A stretch of DNA of 64,000 nucleotides from JAWKIW01 sp046331175 (GTDB lineage Bacteria > Actinomycetota > Acidimicrobiia > Acidimicrobiales > Acidimicrobilacustridaceae). The translations under genes were made by a program, and so were the position numbers. The notes under the pieces were generated by a model. It worked only from the letters and a program-made list of their open reading frames with translations, did no database searches and was not told the DNA's origin. The stretch covers positions 558,001-622,000 of the forward strand of contig JAXLRI010000004.1 in assembly GCA_046331175.1 (NCBI GenBank). Reading direction: 5' to 3'. Positions 1-8,695 of this stretch are shown here, piece after piece. Every line of letters begins with the position of its first letter. Position 1 is the first letter of the stretch.

Positions 1-1
1 G

Positions 2-175
2 TTGCGCAAAGACCGCGTGGCCCGTGCCCTCACCCGCTTGGCTCGGGTGTCGGCCGTCGCCGTAGTGGGGCGCTCCGAGGGCCGGGGACGACCGACCATC
101 TACCGGCTCGACCTGCACGCCATTGGCATCACCGGCGCCGGCGCCGGCGAGCACGAGCTTCGCCAAGCGAGCTGA
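2..175 (+). CDS. C-terminal end of a winged-helix-like protein (partial)
   Basis: An open frame enters from the left edge and ends at TGA 173-175, giving 57 residues. The stretch RVARALTRLARVSAVAVVG followed by RGRPTIYRLD looks like the recognition helix and wing of a winged-helix domain, as in many element-borne regulators and replication initiators. The rest of the protein lies outside the window, so the function cannot be assigned. It sits 97 bp before the next small ORF on the same strand and may belong to the transfer operon. Confidence 0.55.
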   Translation: MRKDRVARALTRLARVSAVAVVGRSEGRGRPTIYRLDLHAIGITGAGAGEHELRQAS

Positions 176-272
176 CCCCATCGGGTACTTCGCAAGGTGG
201 TCCCACAGGCTCTCCTTCTAAGCCGCCAATCGCAGTGGCGCCAGCCCTCAGCCAACCGGAGGAGATCCCTTC

Positions 273-407
273 ATGCACGCGCTCTTGGACGGACCAGGAC
301 AGTGCACGCATTTGCACCAAGGTGCGGGGCGTGGCCCCAACGGGTTTGGGACCCCTCCCACGGGCCGCGTGCGACCAGTTCCCCGACGCCCAGGCGGGCG
401 CAGGTGA
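273..407 (+). CDS. Small 44-aa ORF coupled to the relaxase
   Basis: ATG 273 follows a strong Shine-Dalgarno (GGAGGAG, 258-264) at a spacing of 8 nt. The frame ends at TGA 405-407, which overlaps the proposed relaxase start GTG 404-406 as GTGA. The same GTGA overlap joins the relaxase to the coupling protein, which suggests translational coupling down the line. The peptide is rich in Gly, Pro and Arg and has one Cys and two His; no family is recognised. It may be a real small protein, or a leader peptide whose translation feeds ribosomes to the relaxase start. Confidence 0.5.
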   Translation: MHALLDGPGQCTHLHQGAGRGPNGFGTPPTGRVRPVPRRPGGRR

Positions 408-2830
408 TCTCGATTGGCCGGCTCGGCCTCGGCCACGCGGAGTACTACCTGACCGAGGTCGTCGAAGGACGCGAGGACTACTACGTCGTGTCCGCTGAGG
501 CTCCCGGCCAATGGTCGGGAGCCTTGTCCGAGCACCTGCAACTCGGTGGCGTCGTCGACCAACCGGACCTGCGTGCCGTGTTTGAAGGCACCCGGCCGGG
601 GACCGGTGAACGACTGCGGTCGAGCCACGTGACGCGGGTCGCGTTCGACTTCACCTTGTCGGTCCCGAAGTCGGTGAGCTTGTTGTGGGCGCTGGGCGAT
701 GACCGGATGGCCGCCGACGTCGTTGCGTCGGTCGAGGCCGCCAACCGGGTGGCGCTGGACTTCCTCGAACGCGAAGCCTGCGGTGTGCGTCGCGGTCACG
801 CCGGCGTCGAGCACCTGTCCGGCGAGGGGTTCGTCGTGGCCAGCTTCCGGCACGGTACGAGCCGCGCCGGCGACCCGCAGATGCACATCCACAACCTGAT
901 CGCCAACCTCACCATCGGTCCGGACGACCGGTGGTCGGCACTCAACTCGGAGCTGATCTACCGGTGGGGCTTCGCCACGAGCCACGTGTTCGAGGCGGTG
1001 CTGCGCTCGGAGCTGGCCGGACGCATCGGGACGCTCTACACGCCGATCGAGCAAGGCACCTGTGACGTGGCCGGCATCCCCGTCGAGGTCCGCGCCGCGT
1101 TCTCCCAGCGCCGTTCGCGGATCGTCGAGTACATGGACGAGCGCGGCCTGACCTCGCGCCGCGCCGCGGAGGTGGCCAACCTCCAGACCCGTCGTTCGAA
1201 GGACCGCGAGCGCGACGAGAGCTCGTTGCGCGGCGAGTGGCAGGCCCGGGTCGAGCACCTCGGCTTCGACATGTCCACGCTGATACTCGTCCCTCGTCCG
1301 GTGATGTTGGACGTGGCCGATGAGACCGTCGCTGCCTTCTTGACCGAGAGCGATGCGACGTTCAGGCTGCCCGACGTCTATGTGGCCGTCGCTCGCCTCG
1401 CCGGCGAAGGCGCGGACCTGGCCCAGATCGACGAGAAGGTGACCGGCTTCCTCGACGGGCCGCACGCGGTGGCGCTGCGCACCGGCGAGCTGTGGACGAC
1501 GCCGGAGATCCTGGCGCTCGAGCAGCGCTCGGTCGCCATCGCTGCCAACGGACTCGGCGCCGGGGCCGGCGTCGCCGAGAGCGTGGCGATCGAGCGGGCG
1601 ATCACGGCTCGGCCGTCGCTCGGGGACGAGCAAGCCGAGATGGTCCGAGCCATCTGCGGATCGGGCAACCGCTACGACACCGTCATCGGCCGAGCCGGCG
1701 CCGGCAAGACCTTCACCCTCGACGCCGCCCGCGACGGTTGGGAGGCCTCCGGCTACCGGGTCATCGGCGCCGCCCCCTCGGCCCGGGCCGCCCAAGAGCT
1801 TCAAGCCGGCGCGACGATCCCGGCGACGAGCGCCGATCGGCTCCTCACCGCGCTGGCCCAGGGCCGCCAACACCTCAATGAGGGCAGCGTGGTGGTCGTC
1901 GATGAGGCCGCGATGCTCGGCACCCGACGTCTCGCCGCGCTGTTGGACTACGTCGAGCAGGCCGACGCCAAGCTCGTCGCCATCGGTGACCCCAAGCAGC
2001 TGCCCGAGATCGACGCCGGTGGACTGTTCGCCGGCATCGCACAGCGCAACGGGTACGTCGAGCTGGTCGAGAACCGCCGCCAACGCGACCTCGCCGAACG
2101 CGAGACCCTCTCCGCGCTGCGCGCCGGTCAGGTCGCCGAAGCGGTTGAGCGGATGGACCGCCACGGCCAGATCATCACCGCCCCCAACGCGGATCAGCTC
2201 CGGGACGCGCTCGTCGGCGACTGGCACGACCTCCGCACCAACGGTTCGGACGCGGTGATGCTCGCCCGGCGCCGGCAAGACACCGTCGACCTCAACGAAC
2301 GGGCCCGTCAGGTCCTCATCGCCCACGGCGAGCTCACCGACATCGTGATGACGGTCGACGGCGCCGAGTTCGCTGTGGGTGACCAGGTCGTCGCTCACAA
2401 GAACCGCTACGACCTCGGGCTCCTCAACGCCGAGCGCGCCACCGTGATCGGCAGACGTGGTGACCGGCTCTTGCTCGACGTTCACGACGCCGACCGTCAG
2501 GTCGCCATTCCGGCCGACTACATCGCCGACGGGCACCTCACCCACGGGTACGCCTCGACGATCCACAAGAACCAGGGCATCACCTGTGACGCCGCCCTCG
2601 TGCTCGCCGATGACACCCTGTTCGCCGAGCTCGGCTACTCAGCCCTCACCCGCGGCCGCCACCTCAACCACCTCTACCTCGTGCGACCTGAGCGCGAGCA
2701 CAACCACGGCCTCGACCTCGACGCCCCCGATCCGCTCGACGCCCTCATCACATCGCTCCAGCGCTCCGGTGCCAAGACGGCCGCCATCGACCATCTTGAC
2801 TCTCCGCCAGTAGATGGGATCTCCCGGTGA
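404..2830 (+). CDS. MobF-family conjugative relaxase-helicase (TrwC/TraI-like)
   Basis: This 808-residue protein would nick the transfer origin, stay covalently attached to the cut strand and unwind the DNA during conjugation. The N-terminus VISIGRLGLGHAEYYL, with tyrosines at 14-15 and 26-27, matches the relaxase start of the family. The metal-binding histidine cluster lies at about 150-164 (H...MHIH). The helicase part has a Walker A motif GRAGAGKT at about 429, a Walker B motif VVVDEAAML at about 497, and a C-terminal STIHKNQG and SALTRGRH pair typical of RecD/TraI helicases. The frame is open back to ATG 197, but homology and the GTGA overlap with the upstream ORF favour GTG 404. Its stop overlaps the next start. 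Confidence 0.88.
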   Translation: MISIGRLGLGHAEYYLTEVVEGREDYYVVSAEAPGQWSGALSEHLQLGGVVDQPDLRAVFEGTRPGTGERLRSSHVTRVAFDFTLSVPKSVSLLWALGDDRMAADVVASVEAANRVALDFLEREACGVRRGHAGVEHLSGEGFVVASFRHGTSRAGDPQMHIHNLIANLTIGPDDRWSALNSELIYRWGFATSHVFEAVLRSELAGRIGTLYTPIEQGTCDVAGIPVEVRAAFSQRRSRIVEYMDERGLTSRRAAEVANLQTRRSKDRERDESSLRGEWQARVEHLGFDMSTLILVPRPVMLDVADETVAAFLTESDATFRLPDVYVAVARLAGEGADLAQIDEKVTGFLDGPHAVALRTGELWTTPEILALEQRSVAIAANGLGAGAGVAESVAIERAITARPSLGDEQAEMVRAICGSGNRYDTVIGRAGAGKTFTLDAARDGWEASGYRVIGAAPSARAAQELQAGATIPATSADRLLTALAQGRQHLNEGSVVVVDEAAMLGTRRLAALLDYVEQADAKLVAIGDPKQLPEIDAGGLFAGIAQRNGYVELVENRRQRDLAERETLSALRAGQVAEAVERMDRHGQIITAPNADQLRDALVGDWHDLRTNGSDAVMLARRRQDTVDLNERARQVLIAHGELTDIVMTVDGAEFAVGDQVVAHKNRYDLGLLNAERATVIGRRGDRLLLDVHDADRQVAIPADYIADGHLTHGYASTIHKNQGITCDAALVLADDTLFAELGYSALTRGRHLNHLYLVRPEREHNHGLDLDAPDPLDALITSLQRSGAKTAAIDHLDSPPVDGISR

Positions 2831-4581
2831 GCCGACGAGATCCACAGCATGTCGAGCCCGGCGCTGCTGAGTTGGTCGCGGTCGCCGCCATTGGACTGAC
2901 CGGCCTGAACTACGCAACTGCGTGGCTCTCCGCGTTCATGTTCGGCGAGCACCACTTCGACGCCAACTTTGGCGACTCGTTCCCGGCCCTGTTCCAGATG
3001 CCCCGCAACCTGGCCGACCCCCGCCACGCCTGGAAGGGCCGGGCCGTCGACCAGCTCCCCGGACCATGGCTGTATTGGGGCACCGCCGTCGCCGTCACGG
3101 CCGCCGTCCTCTTCCTGTATCTCACGATCTCTAAGAGGATCCACGGCCGAGACCGCGGCGTCGACGAGCGCGTCCGTTTCGGCGTGTCCACCCAGGCCCG
3201 CCAAGCCAAGACCGCCGACCTGTCGTCGTTGATCGTGCGCCAGCCGGAGCCCGGCCGACTGCTCATCGCCCGCCACCGTCGCAAGCTCCTCGCCACCGAA
3301 ACGAATCGGGCCGCGCCAACCAACCGTCGGGAGCGGCGGGGGCTTCGCCGGCGAGGCGACCGGGGCTCGGTGATCCACATCGGCCCATCACGATGCGGCA
3401 AGACCACCAGCGTCATCGCCGGCGCTCTCGCCTGGGATGGCCCAGCCATCCTGTCGTCGGTCAAGAGCGACCTCCTCGACGCCACCCTCGCCGCCCGGGC
3501 CGAGATGGGAGAGGTGCGCATCTTCGATCCGACCGGCAGTTGCGGACGCGGCACCGCCCGCTGGTCACCGCTGCGCGACGCCGCCCAACCCGCCGGCGCG
3601 CTGCGTGCCGCCGCCGCGATCATCGCAGCAACCCCCAAGGACGGCGTGACCGACGGCGGGTTCTGGCACATCCAAGCCGAGCACTACCTTACCGCCCTTC
3701 TCCTCACGGCCGCCCTTACCGGCAGGACGATGAGCGAGATCGCCGGCTGGGCCCTCAAGGGCGACCAACCCACCGAAGGCAACCCCGGCCAGATCGAACC
3801 ACTGCTCCGCGCCGTCTCCGCCGACCCCGACCCGAGCCGGCGGGCCGCCGCGCAACGCGCCAACGACCTACTGCGCGGCGTGTGGGGAGCCGACTCGAAG
3901 ATCCGAGACAGCGTCTACGCCACCACCCGCAACCTGATGCGCGCCTGGATCGACCCCACTGTCGGCGACGCCTGCGCCGGGTGCGAGATCGACCTCGACT
4001 GGCTCTGCTCAGGCAACAACACCCTCTACATCTGTGCGCCGCTCATCGACCAAGACCGCCTCGCTCCCGTGCTCGGCGGACTGATCTCCGACCTCGTCAA
4101 CCAGGCCTACGACCGGCATCTCCGCACCAACCAGCTGCTCGACCCAGCGCTGCTGCTCGTGCTCGACGAAGCGGGCAACACCCCGCTCGCCAACCTTCCG
4201 CAGTGGGCCTCGACCATCGCCGGCCTCGGCATCCAGCTCGTCACCGTCTGGCAGTCCAAGGCACAGATCGACGAGACGTACGGACGGCAGTCCGACACCA
4301 TCCTCACCAACCACCACACCAAGCTCATCTACGCCGGAAGCTCCGACCAGTCGACCGTCGACTTCGCAAGCCGCACCCTCGGCGACGAGTTCGTCGCCGC
4401 CCTCCTCGACGAAGACCGCGGCGGCCACCGCCACGGCGACCGCGGGCGCTCCGTCACCCCGGTCCGCCTCGGCCCACCCCATCTCTTCCGCCAGATGCGA
4501 CCGGGCACCGCCGTCCTCATCCACGGCACCCTCCCGCCGGCGAGTGTTCGGACGCTCGCCCCCCGAAGAGCGGGACGGTAG
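2827..4581 (+). CDS. TraD/VirD4-like type IV coupling protein
   Basis: The 584-residue membrane ATPase would bring the relaxosome to the transfer channel. Two N-terminal hydrophobic segments (about 15-38 and 83-102) are followed by a Walker A motif GPSRCGKT at 186-193 and a Walker B-like VLDEAGN at about 444, with the downstream TIAGLGIQLVTVWQS block typical of the TraM-recognition/TraG-D domain. The start GTG 2827 overlaps the relaxase stop by 4 nt (GTGA), so the two are translated as a pair. It ends 11 bp from a convergent gene. No other mating-channel genes are visible, so the channel is either upstream or supplied in trans. Confidence 0.85.
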   Translation: MSRRDPQHVEPGAAELVAVAAIGLTGLNYATAWLSAFMFGEHHFDANFGDSFPALFQMPRNLADPRHAWKGRAVDQLPGPWLYWGTAVAVTAAVLFLYLTISKRIHGRDRGVDERVRFGVSTQARQAKTADLSSLIVRQPEPGRLLIARHRRKLLATETNRAAPTNRRERRGLRRRGDRGSVIHIGPSRCGKTTSVIAGALAWDGPAILSSVKSDLLDATLAARAEMGEVRIFDPTGSCGRGTARWSPLRDAAQPAGALRAAAAIIAATPKDGVTDGGFWHIQAEHYLTALLLTAALTGRTMSEIAGWALKGDQPTEGNPGQIEPLLRAVSADPDPSRRAAAQRANDLLRGVWGADSKIRDSVYATTRNLMRAWIDPTVGDACAGCEIDLDWLCSGNNTLYICAPLIDQDRLAPVLGGLISDLVNQAYDRHLRTNQLLDPALLLVLDEAGNTPLANLPQWASTIAGLGIQLVTVWQSKAQIDETYGRQSDTILTNHHTKLIYAGSSDQSTVDFASRTLGDEFVAALLDEDRGGHRHGDRGRSVTPVRLGPPHLFRQMRPGTAVLIHGTLPPASVRTLAPRRAGR

Positions 4582-4592
4582 GAGTCGAGTCA

Positions 4593-5168
4593 CTACCCCG
4601 TGAACGCCGGAGTGAACAAGCTGCCGACCGCTCCCGTGGACGATGTCGTAGTGGTCGAACGCGAAGTCGTCGTGGTCGGAGACGGCACGGTGACCAACGG
4701 CGCCGTGTACGTGATCATGCCGTCCTCGACGTACGTCGCGTAGCAGGTGGCAACAATGGCATACGTGCCCGGCACGGTCGCCGGAACGTTTGCGGTGTTT
4801 CCTGCCTTAGGCAGCATGAGCGAGGCGCTCCAGTTCCCTTTCGCGTCCGGCGTCACCCGAGCCTCCGAGTAGCCTGGACCGACCTGAGGCGCGAATGCCA
4901 CAGGTGTGGTTCCGGTTGTGGGCGCCGTAACAGCGCCCTGGTTCGGGGAGTCCTGCCGTACGGTGTAGACGAACACCTTCCACGGTTTCGTGCGATCCCA
5001 CGTCGCGTCGAGGGGGCAATTCGCGCCCGTGACTGTAAGGACCTGCCCTGGAGCGGCCTTGATGGGAGCTACGGAAACGGCAGGTGGTGTCACCTCCGCA
5101 GCCGCGAAAGGAGCTGACAGCGTCCCCGCCGAAAGGGTGCAAACTAGGACAACGGCCAATTTCTGCAT
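4593..5168 (-). CDS. Secreted Thr-rich protein of unknown function
   Basis: The 191-residue product begins MQKLAVVLVCTLSAG, a clear Sec signal peptide ending near AAA-E. The start ATG 5168 is preceded by a GGAG ribosome site; a further in-frame ATG lies 36 nt upstream. The mature part begins with an Ig-like or bacterial-adhesin-like stretch (APGQVLTVTGANC) containing two cysteines, and ends with a Ser/Thr-only linker (TTTTSRSTTTTSS) and a short tail. It lies 46 bp downstream of the protease gene on the same strand, so the two are probably co-transcribed. Its codons are less GC-rich than those of chromosomal genes in the window. No enzyme family is recognised. Confidence 0.75.
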   Translation of the reverse strand: MQKLAVVLVCTLSAGTLSAPFAAAEVTPPAVSVAPIKAAPGQVLTVTGANCPLDATWDRTKPWKVFVYTVRQDSPNQGAVTAPTTGTTPVAFAPQVGPGYSEARVTPDAKGNWSASLMLPKAGNTANVPATVPGTYAIVATCYATYVEDGMITYTAPLVTVPSPTTTTSRSTTTTSSTGAVGSLFTPAFTG

Positions 5169-5214
5169 GGCCACACTCCGATCCGTCCATGAAGACGTCG
5201 CCATCTTGATCGAC

Positions 5215-7545
5215 TCAGGGGAACTGGTTGACGCGGTACTGAGACAGTCCAGGGCCACTCGGCGTCAGGCCGCCGAGACTCTGAAGACTCCATGCGGTCG
5301 CAAACCAGACGTCTTGAACGCCACCGGAACTCTGAAATGGTGGCGGGCCGGGGACACTATCCCGGTAGGCGACATGAAGCTGGCCTGAGGGAGCGTAATA
5401 GGAGACGCTCGGCGACTCCGCCACCATCCGTTCATTCGTAGACCCATCGGCTGGAGTGTCCGCAACCCAAGCGCTCCAGCCCTGCTGATTGAAGAAGCTA
5501 TGCCAGAGCCTGTTGTCGCTACCGCGCGCAAAGACTTGAAACTGATTCAGGGAGGTAAAGTATGCGCCGGCAGGCCCGCTAGGTGTCGAGAATCCCCGGT
5601 TGTCTGATGCCCACGAACTCCCCACCACGTAATAGGCCTGCCGAACCGTCCCGTTCAGCGGGTCGGCAGGATTGCTCTGATTCAAGTAGCGATAGAAGAT
5701 TGACAACTGACCATTGACGGGGTAGTCGGCAGCAGACGGAGGCTGGTTCTTGTCGGCCGTGGGAAGGCTCGGGCTCACATCGGTGAAGCTGGGGCTCCAA
5801 CTGCTGCCATTGAAGAACCGCTGCTGGATGCGACCGGTAACCGCGTTCACGATGATGACTTGAAGTTGATTCAGAGCGGTGTAGTGGGTCGCACTAGGTG
5901 CACTCGACGTGTTCCCGCCGAGCGATTCTCTTCTCCATCCGATAGCCGGGCTGTAATATATGTGTTGCACGGCCGAGGCCGAGTCTCGGAAGAAGACGGA
6001 AAGCTGATCACCGCTTCGGTAGTCGACCAACGACACCTTGGATTGAACATCGCCAACCACCTGACCGCCAACGAGGACTTGAGCCCAACTACTCCAGGAA
6101 GCCCCGTTCCAGAACCGCTGATACAGCGTATTGTCGGTGCCTCGTGCAGCAACCTGTAGCTGTGGCGTCGGAGGATTGGTGTACCACCCGAAGGTCGCTC
6201 CAAGCTCGCTCGTGATGCCACTCCAAGGCGAGAACCAACTTCCCCCGATTCCGTCAAGGGCGGAGAACACGCCCCTAGCGCTGACGTCCCCGGTTGCCCG
6301 TTCCAGGAAGACAGCAGAGCCACTGTCTCCGCCGATTGAAGGGAATGTCCCATGGACCTGGCCATTGAGCCACGTCGAGGCAACCTGAATTCGTGCGCCG
6401 ACCTCCGTGACCGTGCCACACACTACCGCGTCTGATGAAGCTCCGGACATGCAGACAATGCTGTTGAGAATGGGATCGGCGTAACCGGCCACAGGCTTGC
6501 AGGTATTGTCAGAGTAGTAAACGCAGTTCGACGGACCCGTCTCTCCTCCAGATAGCGAGATCAACGCTGCATCGGCCTTGGAATCAGTGTAGTACGAGTT
6601 ACTCACCATTTGACCGAAAGGCGGAGTGCCGCTATCGAGGCCTACCCGCCAGCTGCTTCCGACCGACCCGCAGTGCCCGGCGGTGAGCATGTAACGCGTC
6701 GACGCAATGCGCATGCCAAACCCAGAGGTGCAGATGCCCAGATTTCCGTCGGTCTTCCGGATGCGAAGTCCAGCCTTCATCGGAGGGTAGTTGTCAAGCC
6801 GGCTCGCCGGCTCAATCTCATTTCCGCCCACCACCGTTACAACCGTCGGGAAGTTCTTGGTGAGTTCGGCTGAAGCGGCAGCCAGGTCGCCCGTTACTGT
6901 GGCCTGAACCTGGTTGAGGTCGGGGCGCAGTGAGACCGCCACTATCTTGAAATCCTCGGATGGGGGAAGTGCTGAGATCTGCTCCCGATACCGTTCGAGA
7001 TCGGCCCAACTCCGAGCTACGGCAACAATGGACAGAGTACCGATCGCGGAGAGGCGCTGAACCACTGGTGCAAGCGTCGCGTCGGTTTCCGCTCGTACGC
7101 CAGCTACAGCCAGGTACATGTGGCCGTGATCGTGGTGGTCGATCCACGTACCGGCGAAGCTGTCGCCAAGTTCTTGCCTGAGGTTCGGAACCGATGCGGA
7201 GAGTTGCTCATCGATCCAGAGTTGACGCCGAACTGCATCGGCCTCCTTCAGCGTCAGCGGTACACCAATGAAGGATGTGTCGACGGGCCCTTGCTCCCCC
7301 GCGCTGACGGAGGCGATGTACGCGTCATCTGCAGGTAGTCCCAACATCACCCGGAAGCTGGCTGCCGCCTTCAGCGTGACATCCGTTGGGGGCTCGCGTG
7401 GTTCGGAGGCGGCTGCACCAGCTGAGTCCACGCCCGCCGAATTGAGGCACGACAGAAGAGCGATCGCAGCGGCCACAACCCTCAGCGTGGTACGCAGGGG
7501 CGGGCGCCGCGCCCCCGGTCCTGTGGGTGCGCTCAACAGCTGCAC
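5215..7545 (-). CDS. Secreted trypsin-like serine protease with C-terminal propeller/lectin repeats
   Basis: A hydrophobic export segment (RVVAAAIALLSCLNS, possibly a lipobox) is followed by a pro-region of about 200 residues and a chymotrypsin-fold domain. The triad is visible with this start: His about 291 (TAGHC), Asp about 325 (KADAALI) and Ser about 408 (GGDSGSA). From about 465 to the end run alternating repeats of the type LQVAARGTDNTLYQRFWNG / WSSW, as in PLL-type beta-propellers that bind glycans. GTG 7545 has an upstream GAGAGGG; the frame also extends to TTG 7656. The lower GC and the place next to the att site mark it as element cargo. A likely role is degrading or modifying extracellular targets. 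Confidence 0.82.
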   Translation of the reverse strand: MQLLSAPTGPGARRPPLRTTLRVVAAAIALLSCLNSAGVDSAGAAASEPREPPTDVTLKAAASFRVMLGLPADDAYIASVSAGEQGPVDTSFIGVPLTLKEADAVRRQLWIDEQLSASVPNLRQELGDSFAGTWIDHHDHGHMYLAVAGVRAETDATLAPVVQRLSAIGTLSIVAVARSWADLERYREQISALPPSEDFKIVAVSLRPDLNQVQATVTGDLAAASAELTKNFPTVVTVVGGNEIEPASRLDNYPPMKAGLRIRKTDGNLGICTSGFGMRIASTRYMLTAGHCGSVGSSWRVGLDSGTPPFGQMVSNSYYTDSKADAALISLSGGETGPSNCVYYSDNTCKPVAGYADPILNSIVCMSGASSDAVVCGTVTEVGARIQVASTWLNGQVHGTFPSIGGDSGSAVFLERATGDVSARGVFSALDGIGGSWFSPWSGITSELGATFGWYTNPPTPQLQVAARGTDNTLYQRFWNGASWSSWAQVLVGGQVVGDVQSKVSLVDYRSGDQLSVFFRDSASAVQHIYYSPAIGWRRESLGGNTSSAPSATHYTALNQLQVIIVNAVTGRIQQRFFNGSSWSPSFTDVSPSLPTADKNQPPSAADYPVNGQLSIFYRYLNQSNPADPLNGTVRQAYYVVGSSWASDNRGFSTPSGPAGAYFTSLNQFQVFARGSDNRLWHSFFNQQGWSAWVADTPADGSTNERMVAESPSVSYYAPSGQLHVAYRDSVPGPPPFQSSGGVQDVWFATAWSLQSLGGLTPSGPGLSQYRVNQFP

Positions 7546-7935
7546 GACCGCCGCCCTCTCGCCGTACCGCACCTCATCCCGCGGTTGACACTCGTCAACA
7601 CATCCACCCTCCCGCTGGGCTAGCGCTGTCTCATGACCAGCGCTCGTACGCCGCAAGCATAGTTGCCGTGGCTAACGCTGCCGAGGTGCCGCCTTCGGCA
7701 GCCGCCTCCTCGGCAACAAGTTCGTCGCCGCCCCCGTCGATGAAGATGGCATTGGCCGCCGCCAAGAGCGTCCACAGCCGCTTGGCCCACCTCCAGGCAC
7801 GCGCTAACCGTGCGCTAACGGACCATTCGGTACCAGGCGGATCATCGCTGCACCCACTGGCGCCGACAGCGTACTTCGGCGCTGCCGTTAGGACTGGGAA
7901 GGACCTCCAGCCACCCCCAGGACTCGAGAACGCGC
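7546..7935. other. AT-richer end of the element without a confident gene
   Basis: This stretch lies between the protease start and the tRNA-derived repeat. Both strands have open frames. On the minus strand a frame ending at 7631 encodes a stretch rich in Ala/Glu (AAEGGTSAALATATMLA) with good codon bias, but it has no clear start and no recognised family; it runs across the tRNA fragment. No tyrosine or serine integrase signature is seen here. Confidence 0.5.
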
Positions 7936-7980
7936 TCTTGTAAACAGCAGGTCGTCGGTTCGAATCCGACCTCGGGCTCC
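7936..7980 (+). mobile_element. att repeat: 3' half of a tRNA-Thr(UGU) gene
   Basis: Starting in the anticodon loop, the sequence reads CTTGTAA (anticodon TGT), 3' anticodon stem ACAGC, variable loop AGGTC, a perfect T arm (GTCGG TTCGAAT CCGAC), acceptor 3' strand CTCGGGC and T-CC. The 5' side of the anticodon stem does not pair and the D arm and 5' acceptor are absent, so this is not a working tRNA. It shares its acceptor end with the intact tRNA-Thr(CGU) at 63792-63867. Such a 3' tRNA duplicate is the hallmark of one end of a tRNA-integrated element. Its orientation puts the element to the left and the chromosome to the right. Confidence 0.8.
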
Positions 7981-8106
7981 CCCGCCGCAGCGCGCCGACG
8001 AGGTCCGTCGCGTGGACCCACCCCGGGCGCTCGTCGACCCGGTGCCGTCGAACCGCCCGACGGGCACGGCTCGGTCGAACGATGGCGGCGCGCGCCCTGG
8101 CCGGCG

Positions 8107-8613
8107 TCAGCCCTCGATCTCGACGTCGTCCGGCAGGCCGCCGCGCCACAGGGCGTCACGGACCGCTGCGCTCGGCTGCCTCACCGCGAAGCGGCCTCGC
8201 CCGATGCGGACCTGGCGCTCCACCTCGATGACAGCCCGTGCCCCATCGTCGGTCAGCGCCTGCAGCAGACTGAGGTCGAACACCACCAGCCGCGGCACCT
8301 GGGTTCGGACGGCAGGCAGGCGACCTTGCAGCACCGGAGCCGTGGCTTCGTCGAGCACCCCCTCGAGGCCGATCACCACCATCGAACCGAGCTCGAGCAC
8401 CCGCACCGCGAGGCCTGGTGGCTCGCGATCGCTGCCGGCCCGCAGTGCGTCGATCTCGGAGAGGACCAGCGGGCCCACGGACGGGAGGCGTCGCGTCGTG
8501 CACCGCCGGGCCGTCGGCCGCCACGACCGGGCCGGCACCGGCGCGTAGCGGTGCAGGACGCGGATGGGGTCGAGCTGCTCGTCGACGTCGGCGGCGCGGG
8601 TCACCGAGGGCAC
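8107..8613 (-). CDS. STAS-domain protein (anti-anti-sigma-like)
   Basis: The 168-residue product has a C-terminal STAS fold from about residue 70: VRVLELGSMVVIGLEGVLDEATAPVLQ, then PRLVVFDLSLLQALTDDGARAV and a final RRGG-type helix-strand pair. STAS proteins bind anti-sigma kinases or ligands. The usual phosphoacceptor (D-S/T-S in the VVFDLSLL loop) has Ser at the expected place. The N-terminal 65 residues are unassigned. This is the first chromosomal gene right of the att site, and no anti-sigma kinase lies next to it. The start GTG 8613 has no strong ribosome site, so a shorter form is possible. Confidence 0.7.
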   Translation of the reverse strand: MPSVTRAADVDEQLDPIRVLHRYAPVPARSWRPTARRCTTRRLPSVGPLVLSEIDALRAGSDREPPGLAVRVLELGSMVVIGLEGVLDEATAPVLQGRLPAVRTQVPRLVVFDLSLLQALTDDGARAVIEVERQVRIGRGRFAVRQPSAAVRDALWRGGLPDDVEIEG

Positions 8614-8695
8614 CTACCCGAGCACCGTCGACCACCGCGCTCCAGATCGTCGAGCCCGGCTCCGGACCTCCTCGTCCTTCCCTCGGACCCGGGTG

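Larger units (their letters stand above)
1..7980. mobile_element. Right-hand end of an integrative conjugative/mobilizable element
   Basis: The segment carries a MobF relaxase and a TraD/VirD4-like coupling protein, followed by two secreted-protein cargo genes. It stops at a duplicate of the 3' half of a tRNA-Thr gene (7936-7980). The base composition drops in the cargo part (about 4.6-7.9 kb) compared with the much GC-richer chromosome to the right. By the usual logic of tRNA-targeting elements, the intact tRNA and the left end lie upstream, outside the window. No integrase, Rep or partition gene is visible in the part shown, so whether it is a full ICE or a mobilizable element cannot be decided. 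Confidence 0.7.

Noticed and set aside
248..2566. 772-codon open frame on the minus strand opposite the relaxase
   Set aside because: It is a shadow in high-GC DNA; the plus strand has clear relaxase and helicase motifs and the antisense product is low-complexity.
7546..7935. Integrase gene next to the att site
   Set aside because: Neither strand shows the R-H-R-Y residues of a tyrosine integrase or a serine recombinase start; the integrase is probably at the other end.
7842..8159. ORF reading EVGFEPTTCCLQERVL through the tRNA fragment
   Set aside because: This is the well-known false protein from translating a tRNA 3' half on its antisense strand.
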